64,000 nucleotides of DNA from Mytilus trossulus (lineage: Eukaryota; Mollusca; Bivalvia; Mytilida; Mytilidae). The translations under genes and the position numbers were made by a program. Numbering within the stretch: the first letter of the stretch is position 1; each line of letters opens with the position of its first letter. The stretch covers positions 10,223,916 to 10,287,915 of the forward strand of contig NC_086375.1 in NCBI RefSeq assembly GCF_036588685.1, given 5' to 3'. The notes under the pieces were generated by a model. The model did not search any database, had not been told where the DNA came from, and was given only the letters and a program-made list of their open reading frames with translations. Positions 47,401 to 56,609 of the stretch are shown here, in pieces.

Positions 47401-47727
47401 GATCGGGGGTTCTTTACGCAAACAATCATTCAGACTGGGCGTGTCTTGTGATCGACGACAGCTACAGTCATAAACAATACGGATGGGTGTCGTCGCGGAA
47501 TCTTTCTTGACTGAATGGTGAGGAATATAATGCGCATGTTCTGTGCTTGTTGTTGTTGGGTTGTCTATGCGTTCAATAAATCCTCTCTTTTCCTGGTCGT
47601 TTATAATCTCACCATATTTTCTAAGTAAAAACGGATCGTTTCTGAGTCTTCGTACTACATTTTCTGTTCTTCGTCTAGCTATGTCGATGTTGGACGGAAG
47701 TGGTTTATGTTCTGTTCGTCTTTCCAC
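44464..47727 (-). CDS. BEL/Pao pol: reverse transcriptase, RNase H, integrase
   Basis: A 1087-codon open frame; the first codon given (GTG) is only the first start-like codon in the frame, since pol proteins are normally made as a fusion. Reverse transcriptase: motif A VVTDIEKAF at about 127-135 and the catalytic YVDN at 206-209 (the BEL variant of YVDD). RNase H: FTDAS near 379, E420, WSDS near 447, NPADLLSRG near 491. Integrase: zinc-binding H688, H693, C723, C726, then D759, D822 and E869 as the DDE triad, the last in PWYGGFWERL. The C-terminal region (HLLYGR, RWKHEYL, VVQIYDD) is typical of BEL/Pao. No internal stop. It overlaps no host gene and ends 147 bp before the 3' LTR. Confidence 0.92.
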   Translation of the reverse strand: MERRTEHKPLPSNIDIARRRTENVVRRLRNDPFLLRKYGEIINDQEKRGFIERIDNPTTTSTEHAHYIPHHSVKKDSATTPIRIVYDCSCRRSQDTPSLNDCLRKEPPILNDISTLLMRFRENTYAVVTDIEKAFLQITLDEKDRDMTRFFWLKDSTDPTSKLITYRFKAILFGATCSPFILNATLLKHLREQSSHTSETLIDGLYVDNIIAGFDTTTELLKFYEESRTLMTKGGFNLRSWASNCTALNDLATSQNVNDGDKCIKVLGLRWNTKDDRVSFGFKPLSMLPDYQITKREILRRSSKIYDPLGILSPVTVRSKILLQDLWTQKLGWDEQIPDEIRPQWHSIDQDLKKCTEIEFSRRYFENMDTTDEPTLHVFTDASAVAYGACAYLIKGEESNFVMAKNRVAPLKKLTIPQLELMAALVGGRLTSHIMSSLRNVKKCVLWSDSQIILHWISSRKQLKTFIANRVIEIKELTCEHSWKYCPTEHNPADLLSRGLSYEQLKNNKLWMHGPDWLTNEKQLPNEFQIDNKVMTTTCKDYENQETQDDIIRTKNNVLNIVNVDRYHSFNKTARILGYVQKFIDNCRNTAPNTKRLITTYLTPHDIHNATMKLIEAVQQERYSDVFESLCSKSTHSLIRQLRLYLDKDGLIRCGGRINNAPLPENAKFPYLIPTKHRLTKQLINDIHIENLHSGIGATVTYLRQKYWIPSARQEVGCVIRKCVSCRKVTGVAYKAPDPPPLPKDRLSSEEPFTISGVDFSGALNIKGDDGLLRKVYICLFTCANTRAIHLEIVPDMTEKSFMLAFRRFISRKSIPRVMISDNATTFVAAAEEIRKLTDSKSLHDKLCQFGTTWKFIPKRAPWYGGFWERLVGLTKNCLKKILGRACIDLPLLQTLVVEIEANLNNRPLTYISSDIADPEPLTPSHLLYGRQIKSFPYPLYTDETDCYSADLTTNHETMNDQAKRRFRLIEQFLARWKHEYLTSLREFHRVSGNNNQKVKLGDVVQIYDDNSPRTTWKLGVIEELTYGNDNLVRSATVRTSNSKLNRPIVKLYPLEICEPDSITTPTQRYQRRAKTDAVEKIRECLK

Positions 47728-47864
47728 GGAAGTTTTGCTGTGTATTTACAAGTATTGGCATCGTACGATATATTTGTAGATATGAAGTTTTCCAAATATT
47801 CTGCGTTTGATTTCTCCTTATTCTGAGGCGTTATTCCTAATGACTCGATTTTCCAGAAATTTTC

Positions 47865-49835
47865 TTAATCATATTCCTCTTCTTTGTGTCTAATTAAAAT
47901 GTTCATCATTGAAGTAGTTCCTTCTGTTGATTTCTGTGTCGGGCCGGATAGCAAATACCCTATTCTTGACTTGACTGCAGTTGGACCGTTGCCTCGTATT
48001 ATCTTATCTTCAATGAAATCCCAATAATGGTCAGCGCCTATCAATAAATTCACGGAGAAAACGTCATGTTCTGAAAGCGGGTGTGCCAGTCTTAATCCGC
48101 GCAAGTAAGGTAAGTTAGTTGTCTCGGTAGTATGTATCCGTATCGGTGAAGCTATTTCAGGAACAATGAGTATATTCAGCTGTATGCGGCTTCCGTCTTC
48201 CGTGAGTACAAATATGTCAGCGGTTTTCAAATGGCGTATTGATCCGATACCTCCTCCAAATCCAGAAATTGATATGGCTTCTGTTCCGTTTTGTTTTAGT
48301 TCTAGTTGCTCCGCTAGACTTTCTGTAATAAACGAGCGCTGAGCCCCTTCGTCGAATAGTATGTTTGCGTCCATACTGACTTGCGCGTTTGAGTGCACCG
48401 TAGCTATCGCGGTCTTGAGAAGTACTTGTGAATATGTAGTACAGTGTATTGCTGATGCGGTTTCGGCTATTTCTTGCTTATCTGATGAAGCGGGTTTATT
48501 ATCTTTATTGTTATGATTCGAAATACTGTTGCTAGAAAACGAAGACTGACTCTTATTTAAACAAATACTGGTATGATGTTTTCGTCCACATTGTTTACAA
48601 GTTCCTTTAGACTTACAATCTGTAACTCGGTGGTTGCCAAGACAATTAAAACAAGCTTTCTTTTGTTTAAGGATTTCTAGACGGGCTTTTTGGTCAACAA
48701 TTTTCATACATGTATTAGGGCTATGAGACTCACCGCAATAAATACATGGTTTCCGCGTGTGAACGGCTACCTCACTTCTCTGTGGCTTTCTGTTATTGTT
48801 ATTGTAGTTATTTTTTGTGTCAGTTTTTGCAAGGTATACTGTGCTATGCAATGTTTCATCTGATTCTAAATTAACTCTTTGTCCGGCTTCTAATATACTT
48901 ATCTCATTAAATAAGTGTTGTCTGAGTTCATCAAGCGACCACTGTTTTAAACCATGTTCACGGGTAATATTCTCCTTAATTCTACTTGGTAATTTGTTGA
49001 GCATAATAGGTATGAGTAATGCACCATATGATTCCTGACTTTGACCTAGTGATTCTAGTCCTCTTATGAGCGTTTCTGACTTGTCATAAAATCTGCGGCA
49101 TGATTGAACTGTACTATCGGGTGCGGGTAGAGCTAACAAAGTCTGCATGTACGTGTGCGTGATTTTTTGAGTCTGTCCAAATCGCTGGTGTAACAAATCT
49201 ATTGCTTTACTGTAGTTTAAATTTGTGAGCGTAAAACCCGAAACTGTAGTCAAAGCCTCGTTTTGAAGTAGTGTTTTCAAATAGTTGAATTTCTGGGCGT
49301 CTGTTAATGAGGGATTACTATGAATTGCTGTGTCGTAAGATTCCCAGAATGCTTGCCAATTAAGAATGTTGCCGTCGAATTTAGAAAGTTCTAACTTTGG
49401 TAATTTGTGAAATTGGTTGTTGCTGTTTGACATATGAGGAGCGTACATGAGTTGTGAATTGAACGATGCTGTTTGGTTTTTATTGACATCAAAGCTCTGA
49501 GCTAAGGGGTTAAATGAACTATCTGTTACTGGGAGTGAATAGCTTCGGGCGGTTGGTTCTAAAAATTTACGCATTTTGCGTATTTTTGTCTCTAAAGTTA
49601 TAGAATACTCATCTGAATCAGAAATTTCCGCTTCAAGTTCCTCTTCCGATAATTCACTAATAATTTGATTGTTCAAGTCTGACAAAAATCTTTGCTTATC
49701 AATGATCAAATCCAAAATAGTTGAAAGTTCATCTCTGTCGAACTCTTCGATTGATTTCACATCGTCAAATCTCCGCAAAAGCCTTGTGAGAGCGCTCCTG
49801 TGTCCCGAACGTGTTCCTTTTAACTTTGTTGACAT
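47865..49835 (-). CDS. BEL/Pao gag with zinc knuckles and aspartic protease
   Basis: A 656-codon frame starting 24 bp inside the 5' LTR, after the primer-binding site. It has an N-terminal charged region; a gag core (LPKLELSKFDG, WQAFWESYD, KFNYLKTLL) of the type found in BEL/Pao elements (DUF1759); three cysteine-histidine knuckles (CIYCGESHSPNTC, CFNCLGNHRVTDC, CKQCGRKHHTSIC); and an aspartic protease domain in which the usual D-S/T-G is D-E-G (FDEGAQRSFI). The frame ends at TAA (47865-47867), but the same frame stays open beyond it with pol-like sequence. Confidence 0.9.
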   Translation of the reverse strand: MSTKLKGTRSGHRSALTRLLRRFDDVKSIEEFDRDELSTILDLIIDKQRFLSDLNNQIISELSEEELEAEISDSDEYSITLETKIRKMRKFLEPTARSYSLPVTDSSFNPLAQSFDVNKNQTASFNSQLMYAPHMSNSNNQFHKLPKLELSKFDGNILNWQAFWESYDTAIHSNPSLTDAQKFNYLKTLLQNEALTTVSGFTLTNLNYSKAIDLLHQRFGQTQKITHTYMQTLLALPAPDSTVQSCRRFYDKSETLIRGLESLGQSQESYGALLIPIMLNKLPSRIKENITREHGLKQWSLDELRQHLFNEISILEAGQRVNLESDETLHSTVYLAKTDTKNNYNNNNRKPQRSEVAVHTRKPCIYCGESHSPNTCMKIVDQKARLEILKQKKACFNCLGNHRVTDCKSKGTCKQCGRKHHTSICLNKSQSSFSSNSISNHNNKDNKPASSDKQEIAETASAIHCTTYSQVLLKTAIATVHSNAQVSMDANILFDEGAQRSFITESLAEQLELKQNGTEAISISGFGGGIGSIRHLKTADIFVLTEDGSRIQLNILIVPEIASPIRIHTTETTNLPYLRGLRLAHPLSEHDVFSVNLLIGADHYWDFIEDKIIRGNGPTAVKSRIGYLLSGPTQKSTEGTTSMMNILIRHKEEEYD

Positions 49836-49859
49836 TTTCCAGCAGTCACGGCACCATAA

Positions 49860-50013
49860 TATCGTGAAGGAAACAAAAGTTCTAAGGTGTATATTTGTAT
49901 TGCAGTAGCCACATTCATGTATAAAGTAACAACAACAAAAGAATGACGTTACAATGAAAGTTCCTTACCGACGTCCGGAGGACGTCACGCTAAAGTTCGT
50001 GGGTTTCTCAACA
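49860..50013 (-). repeat. 5' LTR of the BEL/Pao element
   Basis: Identical to 44163-44316. Just inside lies the tRNA primer-binding site, on the plus strand GTCACGGCACCA (49846-49857), the 3' end of a CCA-terminated tRNA. Confidence 0.9.
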
Positions 50014-50018
50014 ATGAT

Positions 50019-50690
50019 CATAGTTTTCTATTGTGAATGTGGTTCCCCACACGTTATTGCACTTTTTTTACAGGCATACTATTATACACTCTATTTTTTT
50101 CACTAAATTTCTTCAAATTTCTTTTCTTTACATTGTTGTCCAAGAAACGTGGCGTTTTAAATGTAAAAATTACTTTGCACTTTTGAAATCAACAATGACT
50201 GATTCAATATTCATAGGGAGAACAATTTAACGGCTGATTAAGTAGCGGTAACGGGATGGACATGAATCTACCGTACGCTGATTGAATTTAGTTTGTAGAT
50301 AATATGTTATATACAATGATAAAAAAAGCTACGATTTTTCGTTAAATATTAAACATTCTTAAAAAGTCCCGTTTGCAGATATCAAGGCGATCAGAAAATA
50401 GGGGATTAAATCATTTGAAATGTGTTTTTCTGACACTGCACCCGTTCAAATACCCCCAAAATCGGACTTAAATACAGTTTACTCTTATCAAAACAGATGT
50501 AAGATGTGTTTATTATTTTATGTTCTGAATCATAAATTCGACAAGCTTTCACTTAAACCACTACAACTGAAATCTCCATTAGAAATTAAAAAAAATAGCA
50601 TCGGTGTACTGAAAATTCAACATTTTTTTAAATTGACCCATATATCACACACACTTAACACAACCAAGGATCCATGAAAATTAAGTCATG
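50019..50690. other. Intergenic sequence between BEL/Pao and Penelope-like elements
   Basis: About 670 bp, AT-rich, with no recognisable gene or repeat. It is the right flank of the BEL/Pao insertion. Confidence 0.4.
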
Positions 50691-52740
50691 AAAAATGGAC
50701 ATGTACAAGGTAAAAGAGGGACGACATATACCAAAGGGACAGTCAAACTCATAATTCTAAAACAAACTGACAACGCCATGGCTAAAAATGAAAAAGACAA
50801 AAAGACAAACAATACTACACATGACACAACATAGAAAACTAAAGAATAAACAACACGAACCCAATCAAAATGTAGGGGTGATCTCAGGTGCTCCGTAAGG
50901 GTAAACAGATCCTGCTCCACATGTGGCACCCGTCGTGTTGCTTATGTGAGAACAAATCCGGTAAATAGTATAATTCGGTAGGTCACATTCATGAAAGGGA
51001 AGGGGGTTGTAGTTACGACGTAAGGAACATCTCCGATATCATTTTTGAAACGGTTATTCCATAACGGTCAACCAACTCGTGATGGCGTCCGTAAAATTTA
51101 CGAAGGGATGATTTCAACTTCACCATTTGGAACTCTTGGATTTGGAAAGCTGAAATCATCTCTTTTTTCGTAAAGTTTTGTTTTCAATCGACCCTCATTG
51201 TCAATTTCTAAATGTAAGTCAAGATATGAAGCCGACTTGATTGTATCTGTAGTATCCTTTATCTCTAATTGAATGGGATATATCCGTTCCACATAGTCAC
51301 CAAATTTTGAATTATTTAGTGAAAGAACATCATCTATATAGCGGAAAGTAGAGTTAAAGGATATTGCTAACTTTTTATATTGCTTCCTAAGAAGTTCCTG
51401 TATGAAGTCAGCCTCGTAGAAATAAAGAAATAAGTCGGCTAGTAGAGGGGCACAGTTTGTTCCCATTGAAATGCCGTCTGTTGAAAAACACTTCCTCCGA
51501 ACATAACAATTATGTTGTCAATCAAGAAATCAAGCATCTTGATAGAATCAGTTTCAGAGAATTTTTTGTTTGAATTAGAGTGGTCCTTTACAAAGTAGGA
51601 TTTATTCCTCCCTAAGACAAGATACTTGTATCTACGTTGGCCATTCTTTTATATGAAGCAAAGCAATACCAACTCTTTCAATTTGTCTTTTAGTTTGGAA
51701 TGTGGAATACTTGTGTAAAGAGTAGAAAAGTCAAATGTTTTAATACTGCTACAAGATGAAAGAGAGTTAGGTGGTATGTACTCTAAAAGATCTTTGGAAT
51801 TTTTAAGTATCCACATCTGATTCATGCCACCTCTAGAATAGGCAATCTCACAATAACTCTGAAGCCCGTCTTTGATTGCTGATAAAATATATGTTAATAA
51901 TTTAAAAGGTTTCGAGGAGCACTTGGAAGACCCAGCAGTATACCGTTGTTTGTAAGGACACTTATGTAGTTCAGGTATCCAATACAGTGATGTTGTGATG
52001 TTATGCTATTGTTTCAGAAAAAGGGAGAAGGTTTGGGCCCATTAAAACGTTTAATCCCGCTGCAAATGTTTGCACCTGTCCTAAGTCAGGAATCTGATGT
52101 ACAGTAGTTGTCGTTTGTTTATGTAATATATACGTGTTTCTCGTTTCTCGTTTTGTTTATATAGATTAGACCGTTGGTTTTCCCGTTTGAATGGTTTTAC
52201 ACTAGTAATTTTGGGGCCCTTTATAGCTTGTTGTTCGGTGTGAGCCAAGGCTCCGTGTTGAAGGCCGTACTTTAACCTATAATGGTTTAATTTTTTAAAT
52301 TGTTATTTGGATGGAGAGTTGTCTTATTGGCACTCACACCACATCTTCCTATATCTATGGAAGATCTAGTTCTTCATCTTTGGTTGAAATTCCAAAGGAA
52401 CAAAGAACAGACCTATGATTATCCCGGATTTCCTCTTTGGAAAGTGTCGTGAGGGTATATGTTGAGTTTCCAAGTGAATTGTCAATACCTAATTCGTTTA
52501 TCAAGCAGTTTATGTATTGACTTTTACACACAAAAACGATGTCATTTGGGGCTTTGTCTGCGGGGACAACATATTTGTCATGGAGGTCGGATAGATGTTT
52601 TGCAACATTTGGGTCTTTAAAGATTGACATAACATCGGCATTGATGGACCCATTCAGTTTCTTAATTCTGATTTGTATCAACGACCTCACTGCGTAAAGT
52701 GATTGTATACAACACATATAGAAAACCATTGTAACTTGAA
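50690..52740 (-). mobile_element. Decayed Penelope-like retroelement (reverse transcriptase remnant)
   Basis: Minus-strand fragments run in order. An N-terminal block (52355-52690) ends KDEELDLP; then come LYWIPELHKC, motif A FDFSTLYTSIP near 51690, GTNCAPLLADLFLY near 51440, and the catalytic FRYIDDVLSLNN near 51330. A C-terminal block reads LRKFYGRHHELVDRYG near 51060. The order fits Penelope-like reverse transcriptases. Lesions: several frame changes between 51470 and 52010; an internal deletion at about 51100 that joins the region after SYLDLHLE directly to the C-terminal block; and a 360-bp repeat inserted at 51990-52350. No GIY-YIG endonuclease is seen. The 50690-51040 part is the family's non-coding tail. 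Confidence 0.8.
51990..52350 (-). repeat. Mussel interspersed repeat inserted in the Penelope-like element
   Basis: On the minus strand it begins ATATAGGAAGATGTGGTGTG and continues with the phrases of the 27215-27400 copy (GGCCTTCAACACGGAGCC, AAAGGGCCCCAAAATTAC), then a CAGATTCCTGACTTAGGAC block. It separates coding blocks that would otherwise be adjacent (DLP and LYWIP), so it is the younger insertion. Confidence 0.7.
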
Positions 52741-53599
52741 CTGAGAATAAAAACAGTAACAAAACTAGAGGCTCTAAAGAGCCTGTGTCGCTCACCTTGG
52801 TCTATGTGAATATTAATCAAATGACGCAGATGGATTCATCACACAATTGTGATGGTGATGTGTTTGTACATCTTACTTTACTGAATATTCTTGCTGCTTA
52901 CAATTATCTTTATCTATAATGAACTTGGCCCAGTGAAAAATTGTTAAAAATTGACTGTAAAGGACAATAACTCCTTAGGGGGTCAATTGACCATTTAGGT
53001 CATGTTGACTGTAAATCTTACTTTGCTAAACTTTATTGCTATTTACAGTTTATCTCTATCTATAATAGTATTCAAGATAATAACCAAAAACAGCAAAATT
53101 TCAGGGCATATACATCTTGTCCTGATAAACAAATATACCCCTATCAGCTTTGCTCTAAATGCTTTGGTTTTTGAGTTGTAAGCCAAAAACTGCATTTTAC
53201 CCCTATGTTTTGTTTTTAGCCATGCCGGCCAGCTTGGTTGGATGGCCGGTTCACCAGACACATTTTTTTAAACTAGATACCCCAATGATGATTGTGGTTA
53301 AGTTTCGATTAATTTGGCCCAGTAGTTTCAGAGGAGAAGATTTTTGTAAAAGATTACTTAGATTTATGAAAAATGGTTAAAAATTGACTGTAAAGGGAAA
53401 TAACTCCTAAAGAGGTCAACTGACCATTTTGGTCATGTTGACTTATTTGTAAATCTGACTTTGCTGAACATTATAGCTGTTTACAGTTTATCTATATGTA
53501 TAATAATATTCAAGACAATAACCAACAAGAGGCTGTCACAACGACAGCAAACCGGATTTATTATACCCCACGCAACGAGATGCGGAGGGTATAATGTTT

Positions 53600-55696
53600 T
53601 TGACATAGGTAACATCTTCAAATCAATCATTTTCAACTATGATTCTCTTAACACCAATGAGCTATGGGAATTATTTAAAACCAAACTCATCAGCTCTGTC
53701 GAAAAACATATTCCATCTAAGATCCTACGAAACAAACATCGATTACCGTGGATATCTGATAAATTAAGACGTCAAATTAACAAGAAAAACAAACTTTTCA
53801 AAAAACGAAAAAACAGCGAATACACTGAGAAATATAAAAAGATGAAAGCTCAGGTATAAAAAGATCAAAGGAAAGCTTACTGGGAATATATTGAAAAACT
53901 TATATGTGATCTTCCCATTAATAAACCAGACATACAAATACAAAATCAGAGCAAACATAAAAAACTCTTTCAATACATCAAGTCAATAAGAACTGACAAA
54001 TCTGGTATCTCTGCACTAAAGAAAGACGGCAACATCATTACAGACGCTACAGAGAAAGCAAATCTTTTAAATGAACAGTTTCAATCTGTATTCATCCCAG
54101 TAACAGATGACCCAATACCAACCAAAGGCATCAGTTCACATCCTAAAATCAGTGAGTTACATATAACATCAAACGGAATCGAAAAACTCTTAAATAAGAT
54201 CAACCCACATAAAGCCACCGGCCCAGATAACATCAGTGGCCGCTTACTGAAAGAAATGCAGACAGAAATTGCACCAATTCTATCCTTAATTTTTAACAAA
54301 TCTTACAACACTGGTATTACACCTGACGACTGGAAACCCGCTAGAGTCGCACCAGCATATAAAAAAAGGGGATAAGCATAAACCGGTCAATTATAGACCT
54401 ATCTCATTAACTTGTATTTGCTGCAAGTTAATGAAACACATAGTAACATCACATATTATGAAACATCTCGAATCAAAGAACATCTTGTACGACCTTCAAC
54501 ATGGCTTTCGGCACTCTCGATCTTGTGAGACACAACTTCTCTCCTTCATCCAAGAATTTCAATCTACAAACAATTCAAGTACACAAACAGACCTTGTAAT
54601 AATGGACTTTGCGAAAGCCTTTGATAAAGTTCCTCATCGTCACTTACTATACAAATTACACTATTTTGGCATTAATTGAAACACTTTAAACTGGATCTCT
54701 GCATTTCTCTCCGATCGAACCCAGACAGTTGTTCTGGATGGAAGATCATCAAGCACAGTCCCAGTCACCTCTGGGGTTCCTCAAGGTACTGTCTAAGGTC
54801 CATGATTACCGGGTATTCTTGGCGTATATCAACGACCTTCCAGACTACCTTACACATAGCAAACTAAGACTATTTGCTGATGACAGTATCATATACATGC
54901 CAGTTAAATCCCAGAGTGACTGCCTAAAACTGCAAGCTGATCTTGACGCAGCTGCAAAATGGGAAGAGGACTGGCTGATGGCCTTCCACCCACACAAGTG
55001 TAATGTTCTCTCTGTTACAACTAAACGTCAACCTTTACAACACAATTACACTCTTCATAATCATATTCTAGAAACTGTTACATCTGCTAAGTACTTGGGC
55101 ATCACATTACAATCAAACCTTAAATGGGACAAACACATAGATGACAATATCTCCGGCAAAAGCCAACAAAACTCTTGGCCTCCTTCGAAGAAACCAGAAA
55201 AACATCTAATCAAAACATCAAGAGCCAGGCATACCAAGCACTTGTTCGTCCCAGACTCGAATACTCTTACTCAGTTTGGGACCCCCACACTTCAGAATCT
55301 ATTTCAAAGATAGAGATGGTCCAAAGGCGAGCTGCTCGGTATGCCTGCAACAGGTATCATAATACTAGTAGTGTTTCAAACATGCTGAACACACTAAACT
55401 GGCCTATTTTAACACAACGCAGACTGCGTGCACGTCTGGTTATGATGTACAAGATCACACATCATCTTGTTGCTATACCATCTAGCACAATTCTCATTCC
55501 ATCAGACTCCAGAACCAGAAAACACCATTCTCACACCTTCAAACATATTTATACATCAAAAGACTCGGACAGATTTTCATTTTTCCCATACACAATAACT
55601 CAATGGAATCTTTTACCAACCTCAGTAGTAAATACACAGACAGTCGACTCTTTCAGAGAGCAGCTTACATATGCTGTTCTCTCCACCATTATTTAA
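53600..55696 (+). pseudogene. Reverse transcriptase ORF of the LINE, disrupted
   Basis: Visible breaks: TAA at 53857-53859 in an otherwise open frame; an extra A in the run at about 54361-54368 shifting the frame into TAA; a TGA at about 54677; a TAA after GVPQGTV near 54795; and further frame changes near 54800 and 55165-55180. The last frame (55175-55696) reaches a natural stop. All catalytic motifs are individually present, so decay is moderate. Confidence 0.85.
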
Positions 55697-55860
55697 AAAA
55701 CTTCATCTTCTGTACATAGTTTTAATCACTACATCTGTTCTTTGCACCGTTTGTAAATAAATAAAATAATAACTTAATTCTAATAAATAGGCCACGTATG
55801 CACCAGTTATTAATCATCTTTATTCAGATGGAAAACTGGAAAACTTAAAGAAGAAGAAGA
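53605..55860 (+). mobile_element. 5'-truncated non-LTR (LINE) retrotransposon, inactive
   Basis: It interrupts the phrase GTTTTTGAC|CCGTCCGTCC of the surrounding element and ends in a short (AAG)n tail at 55847-55860, as LINEs of several clades do. Coding remnants in order: LPWISDKLRRQINKKNKLF (53735-53800), KATGPDNISGRLLKEM (about 54215), the RT phrase VIMDFAKAFDKVPH (about 54596), SGVPQGTV (about 54770), LFADDSIIY (about 54870), and the C-terminal block QRRAARYACNRYH. The sequence resembles CR1/Jockey-type elements of molluscs; the clade is not certain. No endonuclease domain remains. Confidence 0.85.
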
Positions 55861-55895
55861 CCCGTCCGTCCGTCAGTCCGTCAGTCCTGTTTCTT

Positions 55896-56510
55896 GTCAT
55901 CACAACTCCTCTCAAACCACACAACAGAATTTCATGAAACCTTTTCAGATAATAATGACATACTATGTAGTTGTGCATATCGACGGGAAATTGCGATTCA
56001 ATTTTTTTTCTAGGAGTTACGCCCCTTTGAACTTATTTACTTTAATGTACTACTGCAACAGTTGTCATCGCAACTCCTCTTAAACCACACAACAGAATTT
56101 CACGAAACCTTTTCAGATAATAAGGACATACTATGTAGTTGTGCATATCGACGGGAAATTGCGATTTTTTTTTTCTAGGAGTTATGCCCCTTTGAACTTA
56201 TTTACTTTATGTACTACTGCAACAGTTTGTCATCGCAACTCCTCTCAAACCACACAACAGAATTTCACGAAACCTTTTCAGATAATAAGGACATACTATG
56301 TAGTTGTGCATATCGACGGGAAATTGCGATTCAATTTTTTTCTAGGAGTTACGCCCCTTTGAACTTATTTGCTTCAATGTACTTCTGCAACAGTTTGTCA
56401 TCTCAACTCCTCTGAAACCACACAACAGAATTTCATGTAATTTTGTAGATAATAAGGACATACTATGCATGTAGATGTGCATATTGACAGGAAATAATCA
56501 TTCAAAATTT
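55896..56510. repeat. Tandem array of about 167-bp units, four copies
   Basis: Units begin TCATCACAACTCCTCT (55897) and recur near 56064, 56230 and 56398. They share AACCACACAACAGAATTTCA, TGTGCATATCGACGGGAAAT and TAGGAGTTACGCCCC. Part of the bivalve element that hosts the LINE. Confidence 0.85.
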
Positions 56511-56609
56511 TTTCCTTACACTTATTTAATTTCTCCAATGACAATGTGGGGACGTGGGGTATGTGAGCGTGCTCACTAAGGTTCTTTAATTTACATTTAT
56601 TTGTGTCCT

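Larger units (their letters stand above)
44163..50013 (-). mobile_element. BEL/Pao LTR retrotransposon, full length, identical LTRs
   Basis: A 5851-bp element on the minus strand flanked by the direct repeat ATGAT (44158-44162 and 50014-50018), the 5-bp target duplication typical of LTR elements. LTRs are 49860-50013 (5') and 44163-44316 (3'), 154 bp each and identical by eye, which indicates a recent insertion. A primer-binding site (TGGTGCCGTGAC) begins 3 nt inside the 5' LTR. A gag-protease frame and a pol frame follow, with RT, RNase H, integrase and the BEL-type C-terminal region in the usual order. No envelope gene is present. The element sits about 540 bp downstream of the intact TRIM-like gene, in the opposite orientation. 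Confidence 0.92.
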
